From an uncultured Prevotellaceae bacterium (GTDB lineage Bacteria > Bacteroidota > Bacteroidia > Bacteroidales > Bacteroidaceae), in contig CACZTJ010000007.1 of NCBI GenBank assembly GCA_902784065.1, positions 1-64,000 on the forward strand: a DNA stretch of 64,000 nt, given 5' to 3'. Position numbers and translations under genes: made by a program. Positions within the stretch are counted from its first letter, which is position 1, and every line of letters starts with the position of its first letter. Of the stretch, positions 41,822-50,598 are shown piece by piece. Under the pieces are notes generated by a model. That model was not told where the DNA came from and searched no databases. It saw only the letters and a list, made by a program, of their open reading frames with translations.

Positions 41822-41970
41822 TGTCATCTCGAAAGGCTACGGGTTCTTGCCTTGCAAGCGACCAGAGGTCGAGCGGGCGCGATAGCGGGAATCTAAGCGT
41901 AGCGCATGGAGAGATCTTAGGAGACCTCTCGACTATGCTCGAGGTGACATGGAAGGTGTCATCTCGAAAA
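41822..41970. repeat. REP-A element with an extra arm
   Basis: TGTCATCTCGAAAGGCTACG at the left and CGACTATGCTCGAGGTGACA at the right, then a third partial arm TGTCATCTCGAAA. Interior CAAGCGACCAGAGGTCGAGC and GCGTAGCGCATGGAGAGATC are shared with 37992-38091. Confidence 0.85.
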
Positions 41971-41992
41971 AATTAAGAAAATAGCATAATTA

Positions 41993-42024
41993 TTTGGAGC
42001 GTATTTAGATTTTACCTATCTTTG
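41993..42024 (+). promoter_or_regulatory. Promoter of the structured leader/173-aa gene
   Basis: TTTG at 41993-41996 and TATCTTTG at 42017-42024, 20 bases apart: one of the best -33/-7 matches in the window. Confidence 0.8.
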
Positions 42025-42028
42025 CAGC

Positions 42029-42233
42029 GTGTTTCTTGGGAGACACGAACTTTAAGCTCAATTTCTCGGCCGAATCGGAACCTCGAAAGAGAATTAAGAG
42101 CAAACTAATTCACGTTGAAGTTTACGCTTTATAGCGCAGACTTCTCCATAGTGAATTAGGGGCTGTTCCGAGCCTGGCTGAGGATATGGTAGGTTTGCGC
42201 TTTCTCTTTAGCCAATAGTCAGCACATCCTACC
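42029..42233 (+). ncRNA. Highly structured RNA, leader or independent sRNA (6S-like layout)
   Basis: Immediately after the promoter the sequence folds into several stems: 42029-42035/42040-42046; a long-range stem 42065-42071 + 42075-42081 pairing with 42165-42171 + 42176-42182; inside it a GAAA tetraloop hairpin (82-91) and a rod 42105-42113/42151-42159 topped by 42117-42127/42134-42144; then GGTAGG/CCTACC (42188-42193/42228-42233). A rod with an internal bubble resembles 6S RNA or a Bacteroidales structured RNA class, but identity is not established. No terminator precedes the downstream gene, so it could equally be its 5' leader. Confidence 0.6.
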
Positions 42234-42267
42234 TGCAACTAAACTATAATTAAAGTATATACAAGAA

Positions 42268-42789
42268 ATGGAATCAGACAAAAAGAACTGGACTTTAGGC
42301 GAAGTCGCACTTCTGTCGAGGCAGACCTCACAAATCAACAAGAAATATGAGTACCTGATGACCTCGCGCTACATCTGTATCCGTGAGGCCACTGAAGGTC
42401 AACGCGGCATTCTGCTAAAAGTACTGGGTAAAACAGCCCGCGAGGACATCATAATGCAGGGCGGCAGGCCATTCTGCAAGGATGACAAATTCGAAGGCTT
42501 ATATTCTGACACATACTACAGCTTCCGTTTCCCCTCAGTGGAGGAGCTGAAGGAAGTTCTTGATATACTCAAGAGTGACGAAGCCCTCCTCAAAGTCTTT
42601 GAGGAAGCTGGCATGCATATCAACCCCGTGTCAACGTTCTGGGTGTCCGACACAGCCTCCCGTCTCTTCTTCCTCAAGAAGCCTCAATATTACGACGCAA
42701 GCCTTGGTCAACTCGTCGCCACCTCTGACAACGAAACACATTACCGCCTGACCATTGCCTACTTCTACAAGTCGCAGATTTTTTGGTAA
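42268..42789 (+). CDS. Unknown protein of 173 aa behind a structured leader
   Basis: I do not recognise a family. It is a soluble-looking protein (MESDKKNWTLGEVALLSRQT, YLMTSRYICIREATEGQRGI, EELKEVLDILKSDEALLKVF, STFWVSDTASRLFFLKKPQY) with mixed alpha/beta pattern and an aromatic C-terminus. There is no signal peptide or membrane helix. It is followed by an intrinsic terminator, so with the leader it forms a self-contained unit whose regulation is probably at RNA level. Confidence 0.75.
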   Translation: MESDKKNWTLGEVALLSRQTSQINKKYEYLMTSRYICIREATEGQRGILLKVLGKTAREDIIMQGGRPFCKDDKFEGLYSDTYYSFRFPSVEELKEVLDILKSDEALLKVFEEAGMHINPVSTFWVSDTASRLFFLKKPQYYDASLGQLVATSDNETHYRLTIAYFYKSQIFW

Positions 42790-42813
42790 AAGCACTTATC
42801 ACAATTTGGATAT

Positions 42814-42841
42814 CACAATAGGGACTGTCCTATTGTGTTTT
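42814..42841 (+). terminator. Intrinsic terminator after the 173-aa gene
   Basis: Perfect 9-bp stem CACAATAGG / CCTATTGTG, 6-nt loop, then TTTTATTT. Confidence 0.85.
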
Positions 42842-42955
42842 ATTTCACAGCGATTAACTCTCGACCGATTTTGTGAATTCCTTCAATATGAAATTTGAGC
42901 GTTTTCGACACATCCAAGCATTTTGGTTTTTTTGAAATCGAAAAAATAAACACCC

Positions 42956-42989
42956 ACAAAAAACAGGGGCAGCCTCGCGACTGCCCCTG
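42956..42989 (-). terminator. Intrinsic terminator of the surface-protein operon
   Basis: CAGGGGCAG / CTGCCCCTG, 9-bp GC-rich stem with 8-nt loop; on the reverse strand TTTTTT follows. Confidence 0.85.
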
Positions 42990-43073
42990 CCCTCTTAAAA
43001 CTTAAAAGCTATAAAAGAAAACTATTCTAAATCTCATACTGTCATCCCGAGACGAGAATATTATTCCATATTT

Positions 43074-43499
43074 TTATCCTCGTGATTCGGCAAATGATTG
43101 ATCAACAGGTTCGTTGTTCACATCTACGGTGCCATCAACCACATGTACCTCAATGGTTGCCTTGATATCTGGATTTGCCACCGATTGCAGTGTCACAGTC
43201 ACTTGCCCGCTTTTAACAGCAGTCACCAGTCCTGTTTCCGACACTGTCACTACATTCTTATCGCTCGATTTCCAGGTTACTTTTACCACCGTTGCGTCAG
43301 CAGGATAAATTTCGGACGACAGTTGAATGGTTTGGCCAACAGTCAACGTTAGTACACCATTATTCAAACCTGCTGCTTTAATCTCTATGCCTGAGATATT
43401 GATAACAGGATTATCACTGACATCATCAAAAACACACGAGCTCAATAATGAGGCCATAAAGCCTACCACTGACATGAGTATATATTTCTTTATCTTCAT
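43074..43499 (-). CDS. Lipoprotein with BIG2-type Ig-like domain
   Basis: A 141-residue lipoprotein. The signal ends at a lipobox (LLSSC), then one bacterial Ig-like (Big_2) domain: ISGIEIKAAGLNNGVLTLTV, GQTIQLSSEIYPADATVVKV, TWKSSDKNVVTVSETGLVTA and VKSGQVTVTLQSVA. It is the last gene of the unit starting at 49279 and lies 8 bases after the 416-residue protein gene. It is probably surface- or periplasm-exposed; no binding partner is known. Confidence 0.88.
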   Translation of the reverse strand: MKIKKYILMSVVGFMASLLSSCVFDDVSDNPVINISGIEIKAAGLNNGVLTLTVGQTIQLSSEIYPADATVVKVTWKSSDKNVVTVSETGLVTAVKSGQVTVTLQSVANPDIKATIEVHVVDGTVDVNNEPVDQSFAESRG

Positions 43500-43507
43500 A
43501 TTGCAGT

Positions 43508-44749
43508 TTATTTGATAATTACTTTTTTACCTTTATTGATATATACACCCTTAGCCGTAGGCTTTTCTATGCGTTGTCCATTCAGGTTGTACCAATAGCC
43601 TTCCTCTTGAGCAGACGAACTAATCATAGAAGATATATCCGTTGTGTCATCTCCCACGACTCCAAGGATTCTGGCAGCAAATACAGTGGCAGGTTTCTTC
43701 AACACCGCCTTACATGCGGGCACAGCCGAGTTAATGCTAGCATCTATCGCATGAAATTCATTGTCTTTCAGCACGTAGTATTCATTAGCTGGATAAGACT
43801 TGCTTTTGATGACGGGCTCCAGCCAGTTCTCACCATAGCTCTTCGCGTCGCTGTCGGCATCAATAACCGTCTGGCCATCAGGATGTGCCACAATTTCATA
43901 GGCGTTTACAGTGTCGTCGTCCGGACAAGCTACCAGTACGCCATTGTTGGCCTTGAGAATGCGCTTGCCATCAATCATCAGGTCTTTATCCTCAATGATG
44001 GTGATCTGAACCTTGTTGTCAGCAATCACACATTTATAGACCTTGATGTTATCAGGTAGCACCACATTGATACCACATGAGAAAGTCCAGTAGTGACTCG
44101 GAGCCTTTACGGTGGCAGTTAATTTGCCAGCATCCACGTTCTGCTTCAACTCCTCATCGATGGCGTAATCATCAAGATGGGCCAACGGAGAATGGATGGT
44201 TGCCACATTATCATCATCAATCTTCAGGGCATCTTTACCGATCTTTAGCGGCTCATCTGATTCAGGCAGATGAATGTCTGTCACATCCGTCTGATCCTTC
44301 ATAAGATTGTCAGCAATGACAGTCACCTTATAGGTTTCGCCATACACCTCCACCTCCGAAGGTAAAGCCAACGTACTTTTATCGGTTTCGGTTCCCGACA
44401 CACCAGCCGAAGTAATGACAGCCTCCTTATCGGCATACGAGGTCTCTACATCGATATCCATTTTAACTGCATCCCCTTCTTCGGTTTCTACTTGTATTGT
44501 CTGGCCCTCACCAAAGGTCAGTTTCCTTAATTGAGCCAATGGCCACGACTTGTTCCCGCTGGTGCTTGCCAATGTCACCGTACCGCTGGCATAGGTAATA
44601 ACAGGATTATTTGCAAACAGCACATCCGTCTTCGTGCCGTCGTTCAGCCATACGGTCACCTTCGTATTACCAGCCCACGCACTGTTGTTTGCGAGCATGG
44701 TGAGGAGCAGCAGCATGGCCGCCCTCACCCAATTCTTATATCGTTTCAT
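43508..44749 (-). CDS. Secreted protein with probable T9SS-type C-terminal signal
   Basis: About 413 aa with a signal peptide (AAMLLLLTMLANNSAWA). The middle contains a segment like the spaced repeats of BspA-type leucine-rich proteins (VYGETYKVTVIADNLMKDQ, VTDIHLPESDEPLKIGKDAL). The end, YWYNLNGQRIEKPTAKGVYI then NKGKKVIIK, matches the short C-terminal signals of Prevotella type IX cargo. This agrees with the T9SS operon at 18-24 kb. The start could also be 9 bases upstream (44758). Confidence 0.75.
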   Translation of the reverse strand: MKRYKNWVRAAMLLLLTMLANNSAWAGNTKVTVWLNDGTKTDVLFANNPVITYASGTVTLASTSGNKSWPLAQLRKLTFGEGQTIQVETEEGDAVKMDIDVETSYADKEAVITSAGVSGTETDKSTLALPSEVEVYGETYKVTVIADNLMKDQTDVTDIHLPESDEPLKIGKDALKIDDDNVATIHSPLAHLDDYAIDEELKQNVDAGKLTATVKAPSHYWTFSCGINVVLPDNIKVYKCVIADNKVQITIIEDKDLMIDGKRILKANNGVLVACPDDDTVNAYEIVAHPDGQTVIDADSDAKSYGENWLEPVIKSKSYPANEYYVLKDNEFHAIDASINSAVPACKAVLKKPATVFAARILGVVGDDTTDISSMISSSAQEEGYWYNLNGQRIEKPTAKGVYINKGKKVIIK

Positions 44750-44797
44750 ATTGTGCATAATTTAGATGATTATTATTCCTCTTCATTAATTGTTTAC

Positions 44798-47700
44798 TCA
44801 TTCTTCATACTCAGAGATAATTTTCACCGTACAGTTGACGTCGTGGTTACTCTTAATCCTTAAGCGAACGTTGTACTCGCCCTTTGGTGCGTTGTTAACG
44901 TACAGCGGCCAACCTTGTGAGGCATAGGACATGGGAATTGAGAAATAACCGTTAGGATTAGTTTCTGGATCAATTTCAAGAGCGTTGTAGTCGAACTTCT
45001 CGGTATCACTGGCCTTCGGTGTGAAGTCTATACTGAATGACATATAACCATAGCCTGTATATGTCAACTCACTCACACTCGGCGTGATTGTCGTATAATT
45101 CCAACCATCGCCAGTTTTTACACTAATGTATTCCTTTACTCCCGGTTTATCCTTCAGGGCAAACTTCAAGTACACATCCTTATTATTGTTCGACTTGACC
45201 GATGTAAGAGTCTGAGTGGATGCATCCCATGTAAAGAAGCCGAGATTCTCATTGTCGGCACCGTTGTACGAGGTTGACTGTCCAACCAATTCCACATCGC
45301 TCCAGTCCCAAGTGGCTTCTTTCTCATAATAACTTTCCAGTGTCACCTTAGTTGTTCCACCAACTTTCACCCAGTCTTTATCAGCACTCAGCTCAAATCT
45401 GCTTACAGTTGGAACGTGCTTGTTAATTATACCATTGCCATATACTATGTAGTCGTCGCTCTCACTTGTAAACACTAAGTAATAGATAAATTCATACTCT
45501 CCTGCGAAATCAGGATTTCCACGCGTATTGCCCTGCTGAGATTTTACTTCCCTCAACAAGAATTTACTGCTACCATCGGTCTTGATATTACCTCCGATTT
45601 CACCACCCTTGGACATGACATAAGCGTCGAACCCATTACTGGTCTCAGTACTGATATAATGACCGAAATTAACGTAGAAACCAGAATTCTGCTGGAGGAA
45701 CTCTTGTGTAATTGCAGTGTTGGAGCCTACCAGCGACAAAGGAATAGACCCCCAGAACCCACCAAGAGTGCTTCCATTCTCGTCAGCGTTCTCAAGTTGG
45801 AATGATACCGCTCCATCTTCATTAACCGTCCAGTCGGACCACTCCTGAGAATAAGAGAAATCCTCCGTCTTTCCGTTCTTATCTTCGATGACATATACAT
45901 TCTCACCTTTACTCTTGGCCTTCTTCAGGTCGTCGTCAGTGATATCGTCAACGCCGCCACCGCTGCCAGCGCCTTTGACTGTGGCAGAGCCGGTCTTGCT
46001 CCAGGCACTTGGATCGCTGCCGTTGGCACTGGCTGTGACAGAACCCTGTGAGAAGTTATTCCCTGCTGTGAAGGTAACGGTAACCTTACCACTAGCATCG
46101 GTCACGCCGGATGCTGGTGATACCGTACCGTTGGTGGCTGTGAACGAAACGGTACGCCCTGCAGCACCTGCCCATGTCGCACTCGTTGATGAGTAGCGAT
46201 CAAGCTGGAAGGTGACTTTCACGCTTGTCTCACCCTCTGGGATCGTATAAGAACCGCCTGTCAGTCGGTAGTCGATAGCCTCGATACTGTAATCATCAGC
46301 CTTCATGGCATCCTCTGGCTTCTCAGGCTCGGCACCTAATACAACCTCAGCCTTCACGACACCGCCCTTTTCGCCCGCAGTCGGTGTATATCTCACGCTG
46401 ACATTACCCTGAGCATCGGTATAGTCGTACTCCGAACTGATTTCACCGCCCTCGGCCTCGAAGTGCACGAGCACGTGAGAAGCGTTGTATTCAGTACCCG
46501 TCAGGTAGTTCTTGTTCGTCACATGATACTTCACCTCCTTCTGTCCGTTGATTAGCATCTGCTCCTTCTTTTCGTTCTGCAGCTCGATCTCGTCAGGCAG
46601 ACTGACCAAAGGCTGGTCGAACACATTGATAGGATCAAACTCACCCAGGTCTTTCTTCCAGAAGAAGAGGTCGAGACATAGTCCCAGTCCGAGGTCGATA
46701 CCCGTGTTGATACCTGCGTTCCAGGCCACCATGCTGTTATCTACCAATCGGCCATCAGCTTCTGCCTTCAGGTATGGCTGCGGACTAATCGTAGGACAGA
46801 GTACCTTATAGATGCCGATCTTGATCTTTGGATAAGCCGTAGCACGAGCCTCTGCATGAGCATTGATATCAACATCCGGACCAACGATTTCCAAACTCTT
46901 GTTACATTCTGCAATCTTCGAGACACCCTCTTGAGCATCCCATTCCACGCCGTATGTCACGGTGTTGGATGCCTGAATACCACCTGTGATGCTGGCCTCG
47001 CCAGATGCACCGAGACTGACCTCGGCCATCAGGTCGGCACCCACACTAATATAAACAGGCACCGTACCGACCATGAACGTATATTTGGCTTTGAAAACAT
47101 CCTCCTTCAGAGTCCATTCCTTCTGCCATTCAACCGAACTGGAGACAAGGTACTTCATTACCAACTCCATGTTGAATCCGCCCTCGAGAGTAATCTTCAG
47201 GTGCTGCAGGTCGCCCATGCGTACCTTCTCCCATTCTACATCGCCAAAGTCGAACGAGAACAGGCCCTTCAGACCGATATTGAAGTTCAGCTTGTCCCAG
47301 GAGAGTGTGCCTTTGGCACCACCATCCCAGAGCGACCTGCCATCATCATTGTATTCCCAATTGATAAATTCATTCTCGAATCCTTGTGGTGCTCTTGTAC
47401 CACCCCTCAGAGGTTTGTCGGCATTGTATATCTCTACATATTCTTCGCCAGTGAACACCTCAACCTTTGTGGGCAGATAGGTGCGCACGTCGTCATAGGA
47501 ACCACGTGTGTTGGCGGTCCTCTGTGTAGCCAGATTAAATTTGGTACCTTTGAACAGGTTACCCATCACACCTTGTCGGGTTGCAAGGGTCACCGTCTTG
47601 CTGCCTGCCGTCTGCTGTACATCGTCAATCACACGGATCATATAATCCCCGTCCTTGGGCAATAGCACTACGTCGTAATCACCCATCACAGGCACATCGC

Positions 47701-48337
47701 TGGTAAAGGTTATACTAGCCTGTCCTGTCTCTTCACTGAAACTGTTAAGCGTGGCCTTTGCCCAATCGATGTCGATATAGCGTGAGTCAAGTTTACGGGT
47801 CTGAACCACCCATACAGTATCACTCCGTTGCTCGTCAGAGCTTACCAGAGCTACATAGCCTTTGCGCAAATTGGTTGATGGATTCTTCGAAGCCGAGAAC
47901 TTAAATACACCCGTTTCGGCATCCTTACTGCCATACTCCAACCAGCCTTCGCTGACCTTGTAGTTGTAGTTGACGCTCGAACGCACCTTGAATTCAAAAT
48001 CCTGGCCCTCGCCATCCACATAAATAGTGTCGAGATCGGCAAAGATGTATTCGTTGTCGCCAGAGACATTTTGTACATCAGCGAAATTGTACTGAGTGGA
48101 TTTACCAGTAACCGATGTCTGGCCTTCAGCACTTGTGGCTTCCTGCTCATGCAGTGTGAAGCCTGGGGTAGCATTTTGGAAGGTCACGCTGTCGATCTTA
48201 CTCACATCGTAAGTTGTCTTCTTGCCGTTTTTATCAACAACGACAAGTGTCTGTGCCGTGACCATCATGCTCATCATAGAGAGCAGCAACGCCATCGCTA
48301 CCCTCGTCAAAAAGGTTTTTTGAGTAGAATGTTGCAT
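44798..48337 (-). CDS. Large multidomain surface protein (BACON-like and Ig-like domains)
   Basis: A 1179-residue secreted protein. After the signal peptide (VAMALLLSMMSMMVTAQ) comes a domain of unknown type, a BACON-like domain (FADLDTIYVDGEGQDFEFKV ... SEGWLEYG ... FKFSASKN), a long beta-rich middle (residues about 290-590), then Big_1/invasin-type repeats (SFTATNGTVSPASGVTDASG, KVTVTFTAGNNFSQGSVTAS) and C-terminal domains. Ig-like repeats suggest adhesion or a stalk. It lacks an obvious T9SS tail. It is encoded with the 416-residue and Ig-lipoprotein genes and behind a regulator and a membrane protein. Confidence 0.85.
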   Translation of the reverse strand: MQHSTQKTFLTRVAMALLLSMMSMMVTAQTLVVVDKNGKKTTYDVSKIDSVTFQNATPGFTLHEQEATSAEGQTSVTGKSTQYNFADVQNVSGDNEYIFADLDTIYVDGEGQDFEFKVRSSVNYNYKVSEGWLEYGSKDAETGVFKFSASKNPSTNLRKGYVALVSSDEQRSDTVWVVQTRKLDSRYIDIDWAKATLNSFSEETGQASITFTSDVPVMGDYDVVLLPKDGDYMIRVIDDVQQTAGSKTVTLATRQGVMGNLFKGTKFNLATQRTANTRGSYDDVRTYLPTKVEVFTGEEYVEIYNADKPLRGGTRAPQGFENEFINWEYNDDGRSLWDGGAKGTLSWDKLNFNIGLKGLFSFDFGDVEWEKVRMGDLQHLKITLEGGFNMELVMKYLVSSSVEWQKEWTLKEDVFKAKYTFMVGTVPVYISVGADLMAEVSLGASGEASITGGIQASNTVTYGVEWDAQEGVSKIAECNKSLEIVGPDVDINAHAEARATAYPKIKIGIYKVLCPTISPQPYLKAEADGRLVDNSMVAWNAGINTGIDLGLGLCLDLFFWKKDLGEFDPINVFDQPLVSLPDEIELQNEKKEQMLINGQKEVKYHVTNKNYLTGTEYNASHVLVHFEAEGGEISSEYDYTDAQGNVSVRYTPTAGEKGGVVKAEVVLGAEPEKPEDAMKADDYSIEAIDYRLTGGSYTIPEGETSVKVTFQLDRYSSTSATWAGAAGRTVSFTATNGTVSPASGVTDASGKVTVTFTAGNNFSQGSVTASANGSDPSAWSKTGSATVKGAGSGGGVDDITDDDLKKAKSKGENVYVIEDKNGKTEDFSYSQEWSDWTVNEDGAVSFQLENADENGSTLGGFWGSIPLSLVGSNTAITQEFLQQNSGFYVNFGHYISTETSNGFDAYVMSKGGEIGGNIKTDGSSKFLLREVKSQQGNTRGNPDFAGEYEFIYYLVFTSESDDYIVYGNGIINKHVPTVSRFELSADKDWVKVGGTTKVTLESYYEKEATWDWSDVELVGQSTSYNGADNENLGFFTWDASTQTLTSVKSNNNKDVYLKFALKDKPGVKEYISVKTGDGWNYTTITPSVSELTYTGYGYMSFSIDFTPKASDTEKFDYNALEIDPETNPNGYFSIPMSYASQGWPLYVNNAPKGEYNVRLRIKSNHDVNCTVKIISEYEE

Positions 48338-48360
48338 AATGATTTGATTATAAGTTACTA

Positions 48361-48699
48361 TTAGTTATCTTTTCTGAATTTTTGATTTCCTTGCTCATCT
48401 GACACACCTTCAGCGAACATTTTCCGAAGACCTTGTTCGTAAGCTCTAAGGGCTTGATGGCCTAGACTGGTAATACGACACACGGTATGTGAAAGTCGCC
48501 CCAGTCCCGTTTTGTTTACCTCCAAGTACCCTGCTTCCTGCAATGTCTTTATCTGTACACTCAAATTTCCACGCGTTGAGTCGGTGATAGCGCACAGATA
48601 CACAAAGTCGGCACTGTCAAGACTATCGAGCGCCACCATGATTTTCAGCCGTAGCTCGTTATGGAGCAACGGATTGATAACAGGAAATTTAAATGCCAT
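48361..48699 (-). CDS. Winged-helix transcriptional regulator (MarR/PadR-like)
   Basis: 112 aa with a winged helix: NPLLHNELRLKIMVALDSLD, YLCAITDSTRGNLSVQIKTL, QEAGYLEVNKTGLGRLSHTV. Such regulators with a 'HTH_27/winged helix' fold are frequently encoded directly before a small membrane protein in Bacteroidota. Here its start overlaps the membrane-protein gene by 11 bases and it lies 23 bases ahead of the large surface gene, so it may control this operon. Confidence 0.85.
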   Translation of the reverse strand: MAFKFPVINPLLHNELRLKIMVALDSLDSADFVYLCAITDSTRGNLSVQIKTLQEAGYLEVNKTGLGRLSHTVCRITSLGHQALRAYEQGLRKMFAEGVSDEQGNQKFRKDN

Positions 48700-49279
48700 G
48701 GTTCTTAATATATTGGTTAAACATATGTCCGGGAATTATAAGAGTGGCAACAGCAACCAGTGCAGCTATCAGCAGCTGCCAAGGCCACATGTCACCCTGA
48801 AAGATGAGAGATGTAAAAGATAAGACTGCACCAAAAATGCCGCACACCATTTTAGGTCGATATTGCAAAATCATGCCTGTGATGAAGCATCCCATACTGA
48901 CGATAATGCCCTGGCATGTACAATAACACTGTCCGAAAACACCTGTAAACCCCATAGATATTCCACAGGCAAAACTCAGGAACCCTAAGAATATCCACAT
49001 CTTTAAAATAGTGTTATTCTCTTTCGTTCGACAATGTTTGTGGTTGTAATCTTTGTGCAAATTGTAAATCATCAGCGGTGTACCCACCAAAGGAATGCCA
49101 GCCCAAAGCCACCAACACCAGTTCTTACCTAACAAAATCAGTGCGGCGAACTCCAGCAGCAGGAAGAAAGCTGTAGGATAACCCCAGATCAGGAAAGGAT
49201 TCGAGCCAGTTAATTCCTTCGGCGCCATCACTTCACTACGTATTTGGGCTATAATATCAAGTTCTTGGTTTACTTTCAT
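48689..49279 (-). CDS. Small integral membrane protein paired with the regulator
   Basis: 196 aa with about five hydrophobic helices (FLIWGYPTAFFLLLEFAAL, NWCWWLWAGIPLVGTPLMI, MWIFLGFLSFACGISMGFTG, IVSMGCFITGMILQY, WQLLIAALVAVATLIIPGHM) and a short cytoplasmic N-terminus. The sequence type matches proteins encoded next to winged-helix regulators and may act as a sensor or anti-regulator; this is inference. First gene of the unit ending at 42964; box TATATTTG at 49302-49309. Confidence 0.8.
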   Translation of the reverse strand: MKVNQELDIIAQIRSEVMAPKELTGSNPFLIWGYPTAFFLLLEFAALILLGKNWCWWLWAGIPLVGTPLMIYNLHKDYNHKHCRTKENNTILKMWIFLGFLSFACGISMGFTGVFGQCYCTCQGIIVSMGCFITGMILQYRPKMVCGIFGAVLSFTSLIFQGDMWPWQLLIAALVAVATLIIPGHMFNQYIKNHGI

Positions 49280-49301
49280 AAAAGTTAATAGATATATAGC
49301 G

Positions 49302-49309
49302 CAAATATA
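49302..49309 (-). promoter_or_regulatory. -7 box of the membrane-protein/regulator/surface-protein unit
   Basis: Reverse-strand TATATTTG, 23 bases upstream of the start at 49279. Confidence 0.6.
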
Positions 49310-49398
49310 AGGTTTATTTTTTAAACTTTCAAGATTTCTGCTGACTTTTTTTCATAATTTAACAAAACTTATCAAATAGTCGGCACAACACATGGAGA

Positions 49399-49478
49399 GC
49401 CTCGAGGGATGACAGCGCATGGAGATATCTCAGGAGACCTCTCGACAGGCTCGAGGTGACAGACGCTCGAAATGACAG
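49399..49478. repeat. REP-A fragments upstream of the HU-like gene
   Basis: Arms GAGCCTCGAGGGATGACA, GACCTCTCGACAGGCTCGAG+GTGACA and CGCTCGAAATGACA occur in tandem; the middle GGAGATATCTCAGGAGACCTC matches the interior of other copies. The remainder of 49310-49550 shows nothing further. Confidence 0.75.
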
Positions 49479-49550
49479 GACTACGCTTTCACGTGGCCTT
49501 TGCATCATTAGACACCTGCAAGCCTCTTGACATCAAGAGCTTGACCAAAT

Positions 49551-49642
49551 CTCTGCTCTCGCTGTTGCAGTGTTGACTTCGTCGAGGCTGCTGGCGCTCG
49601 GCATAGCTGGAGCGAGCTCCGCTCTGCACTCGCTGTTGCAGC
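49551..49642. repeat. REP-B element upstream of the HU-like gene
   Basis: CTCTGCTCTCGCTGTTGCAG ... GGCGCTCGGCATAGCTGGAG ... CTCTGCACTCGCTGTTGCAG; its reverse complement aligns with 36397-36500. Confidence 0.75.
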
Positions 49643-49780
49643 GTTGCAGTGTTGCAGTTCCAAAATAGATCATGTGATAGTCTAAAAAATATCTTTATAT
49701 TAATATATATAAATATATATTAATATAAAGAATTAATTTTGATGATGGAAAGAGCCTTTAGAGAACTGCAACACTGCAAC
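49643..49780. repeat. Nested AT-rich palindromic element
   Basis: An 18-bp perfect inverted repeat (49643-49660 GTTGCAGTGTTGCAGTTC; 49763-49780 its complement) encloses a perfect 19-bp-arm AT palindrome (49692-49710/49713-49731, centred on AA). The architecture parallels 14039-14220. The outer arm sequence also starts the REP-B copy at 36397. Confidence 0.75.
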
Positions 49781-49879
49781 AACTGCATCAAAATGTGTAA
49801 ACTGAATCAGGAAAAAGAAAATTCGCAGAAAAATGAAAAATTTCTTGCGAAGTATTCGTGAACCGCAATCAAATGTTCT

Positions 49880-49887
49880 TACCTTTG
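49880..49887 (+). promoter_or_regulatory. -7 box before the HU-like gene
   Basis: TACCTTTG, followed by a leader of roughly 180 bases without a supported gene. Confidence 0.6.
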
Positions 49888-50073
49888 CGATGTCAAAACG
49901 ATGAAGCAGCAGAGGCGGCCTTTAAGGATAAAGATTGCGAGATTTAAATCTAGAAATTGCGCGCATTAATGGTAGCAAAATTTTCCTTTAACAGGTGCTT
50001 CAGAAGGCGGATTCAGAAGACAACGAGAGTATTAACAACTTTAATTACAAACTACTTAAAAACTATTCAAATT

Positions 50074-50584
50074 ATGGCTATTAAAGTAATTGCACAGCTA
50101 CGTGAAGTAAAGCTCGGTAAGAATCCTGGTAAGAAGTTCGTGATGCGCCCCGACAGGTGTGATCAAGGCAGCTTGGGATGCTGCAGGCGAAGTGATTCGC
50201 ACCTGGGCGACCGAGGGCCACTCCATCCCCATCCCCGGACTCGGCACGATGCGCTTCGGCGTCCGCAGTAAGGCGGTAGAGAAGCTGGAGGACGTGAAGA
50301 CGAGCCTGATCAGTGTTCGCCGCATCATCTTCACCCCGAATGTGGATGTGAAGGATGAGCTGAAGAACACCAGCATCCAGATCACCTGTCTCGATGAGGA
50401 GGGAAACGTGCTGAAGCGCGTAATCTCTGGTGACAGCGGGGAGATCGAGGACAACGAGAATGGTGGCGAGAACCAGAACGGCTCAGGCTCAGAAGGTGGT
50501 AACACTGGTGGCGGCAGCAACCAGGGCGGCAACACCGGAGGCGGTGGCGGCGGTGATGACGACAGTCCCATCGATGACGACTAA
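50074..50584 (+). pseudogene. HU-like (HU-HIG) DNA-binding protein gene, broken by deletion and frameshift
   Basis: The start ATG gives MAIKVIAQLREVKLGKNPGK then KFVMRPD, the typical N-terminus of Bacteroidales HU-like proteins. At 50155 the frame is lost. A second frame resumes at VIKAAWDAAGEVIRTWATEG and continues through HSIPIPGLGTMRFGVRSKAV, RRIIFTPNVDVKDELKNTSI to an acidic Gly/Asp-rich tail ending 50584. About 25-30 residues between the two parts (by comparison with remembered relatives) are missing. The second part could start at the GTG at 50159, giving a protein without its N-terminal arm. Its neighbour is a smalltalk peptide. Confidence 0.8.
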
Positions 50585-50598
50585 GAAAGGAGGCGATT

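Noticed and set aside
37449..49478. Clustered repeats considered as a CRISPR array
   Set aside because: Copies are irregularly spaced, lie within and between genes, are palindromic, and no spacers or cas genes are present.
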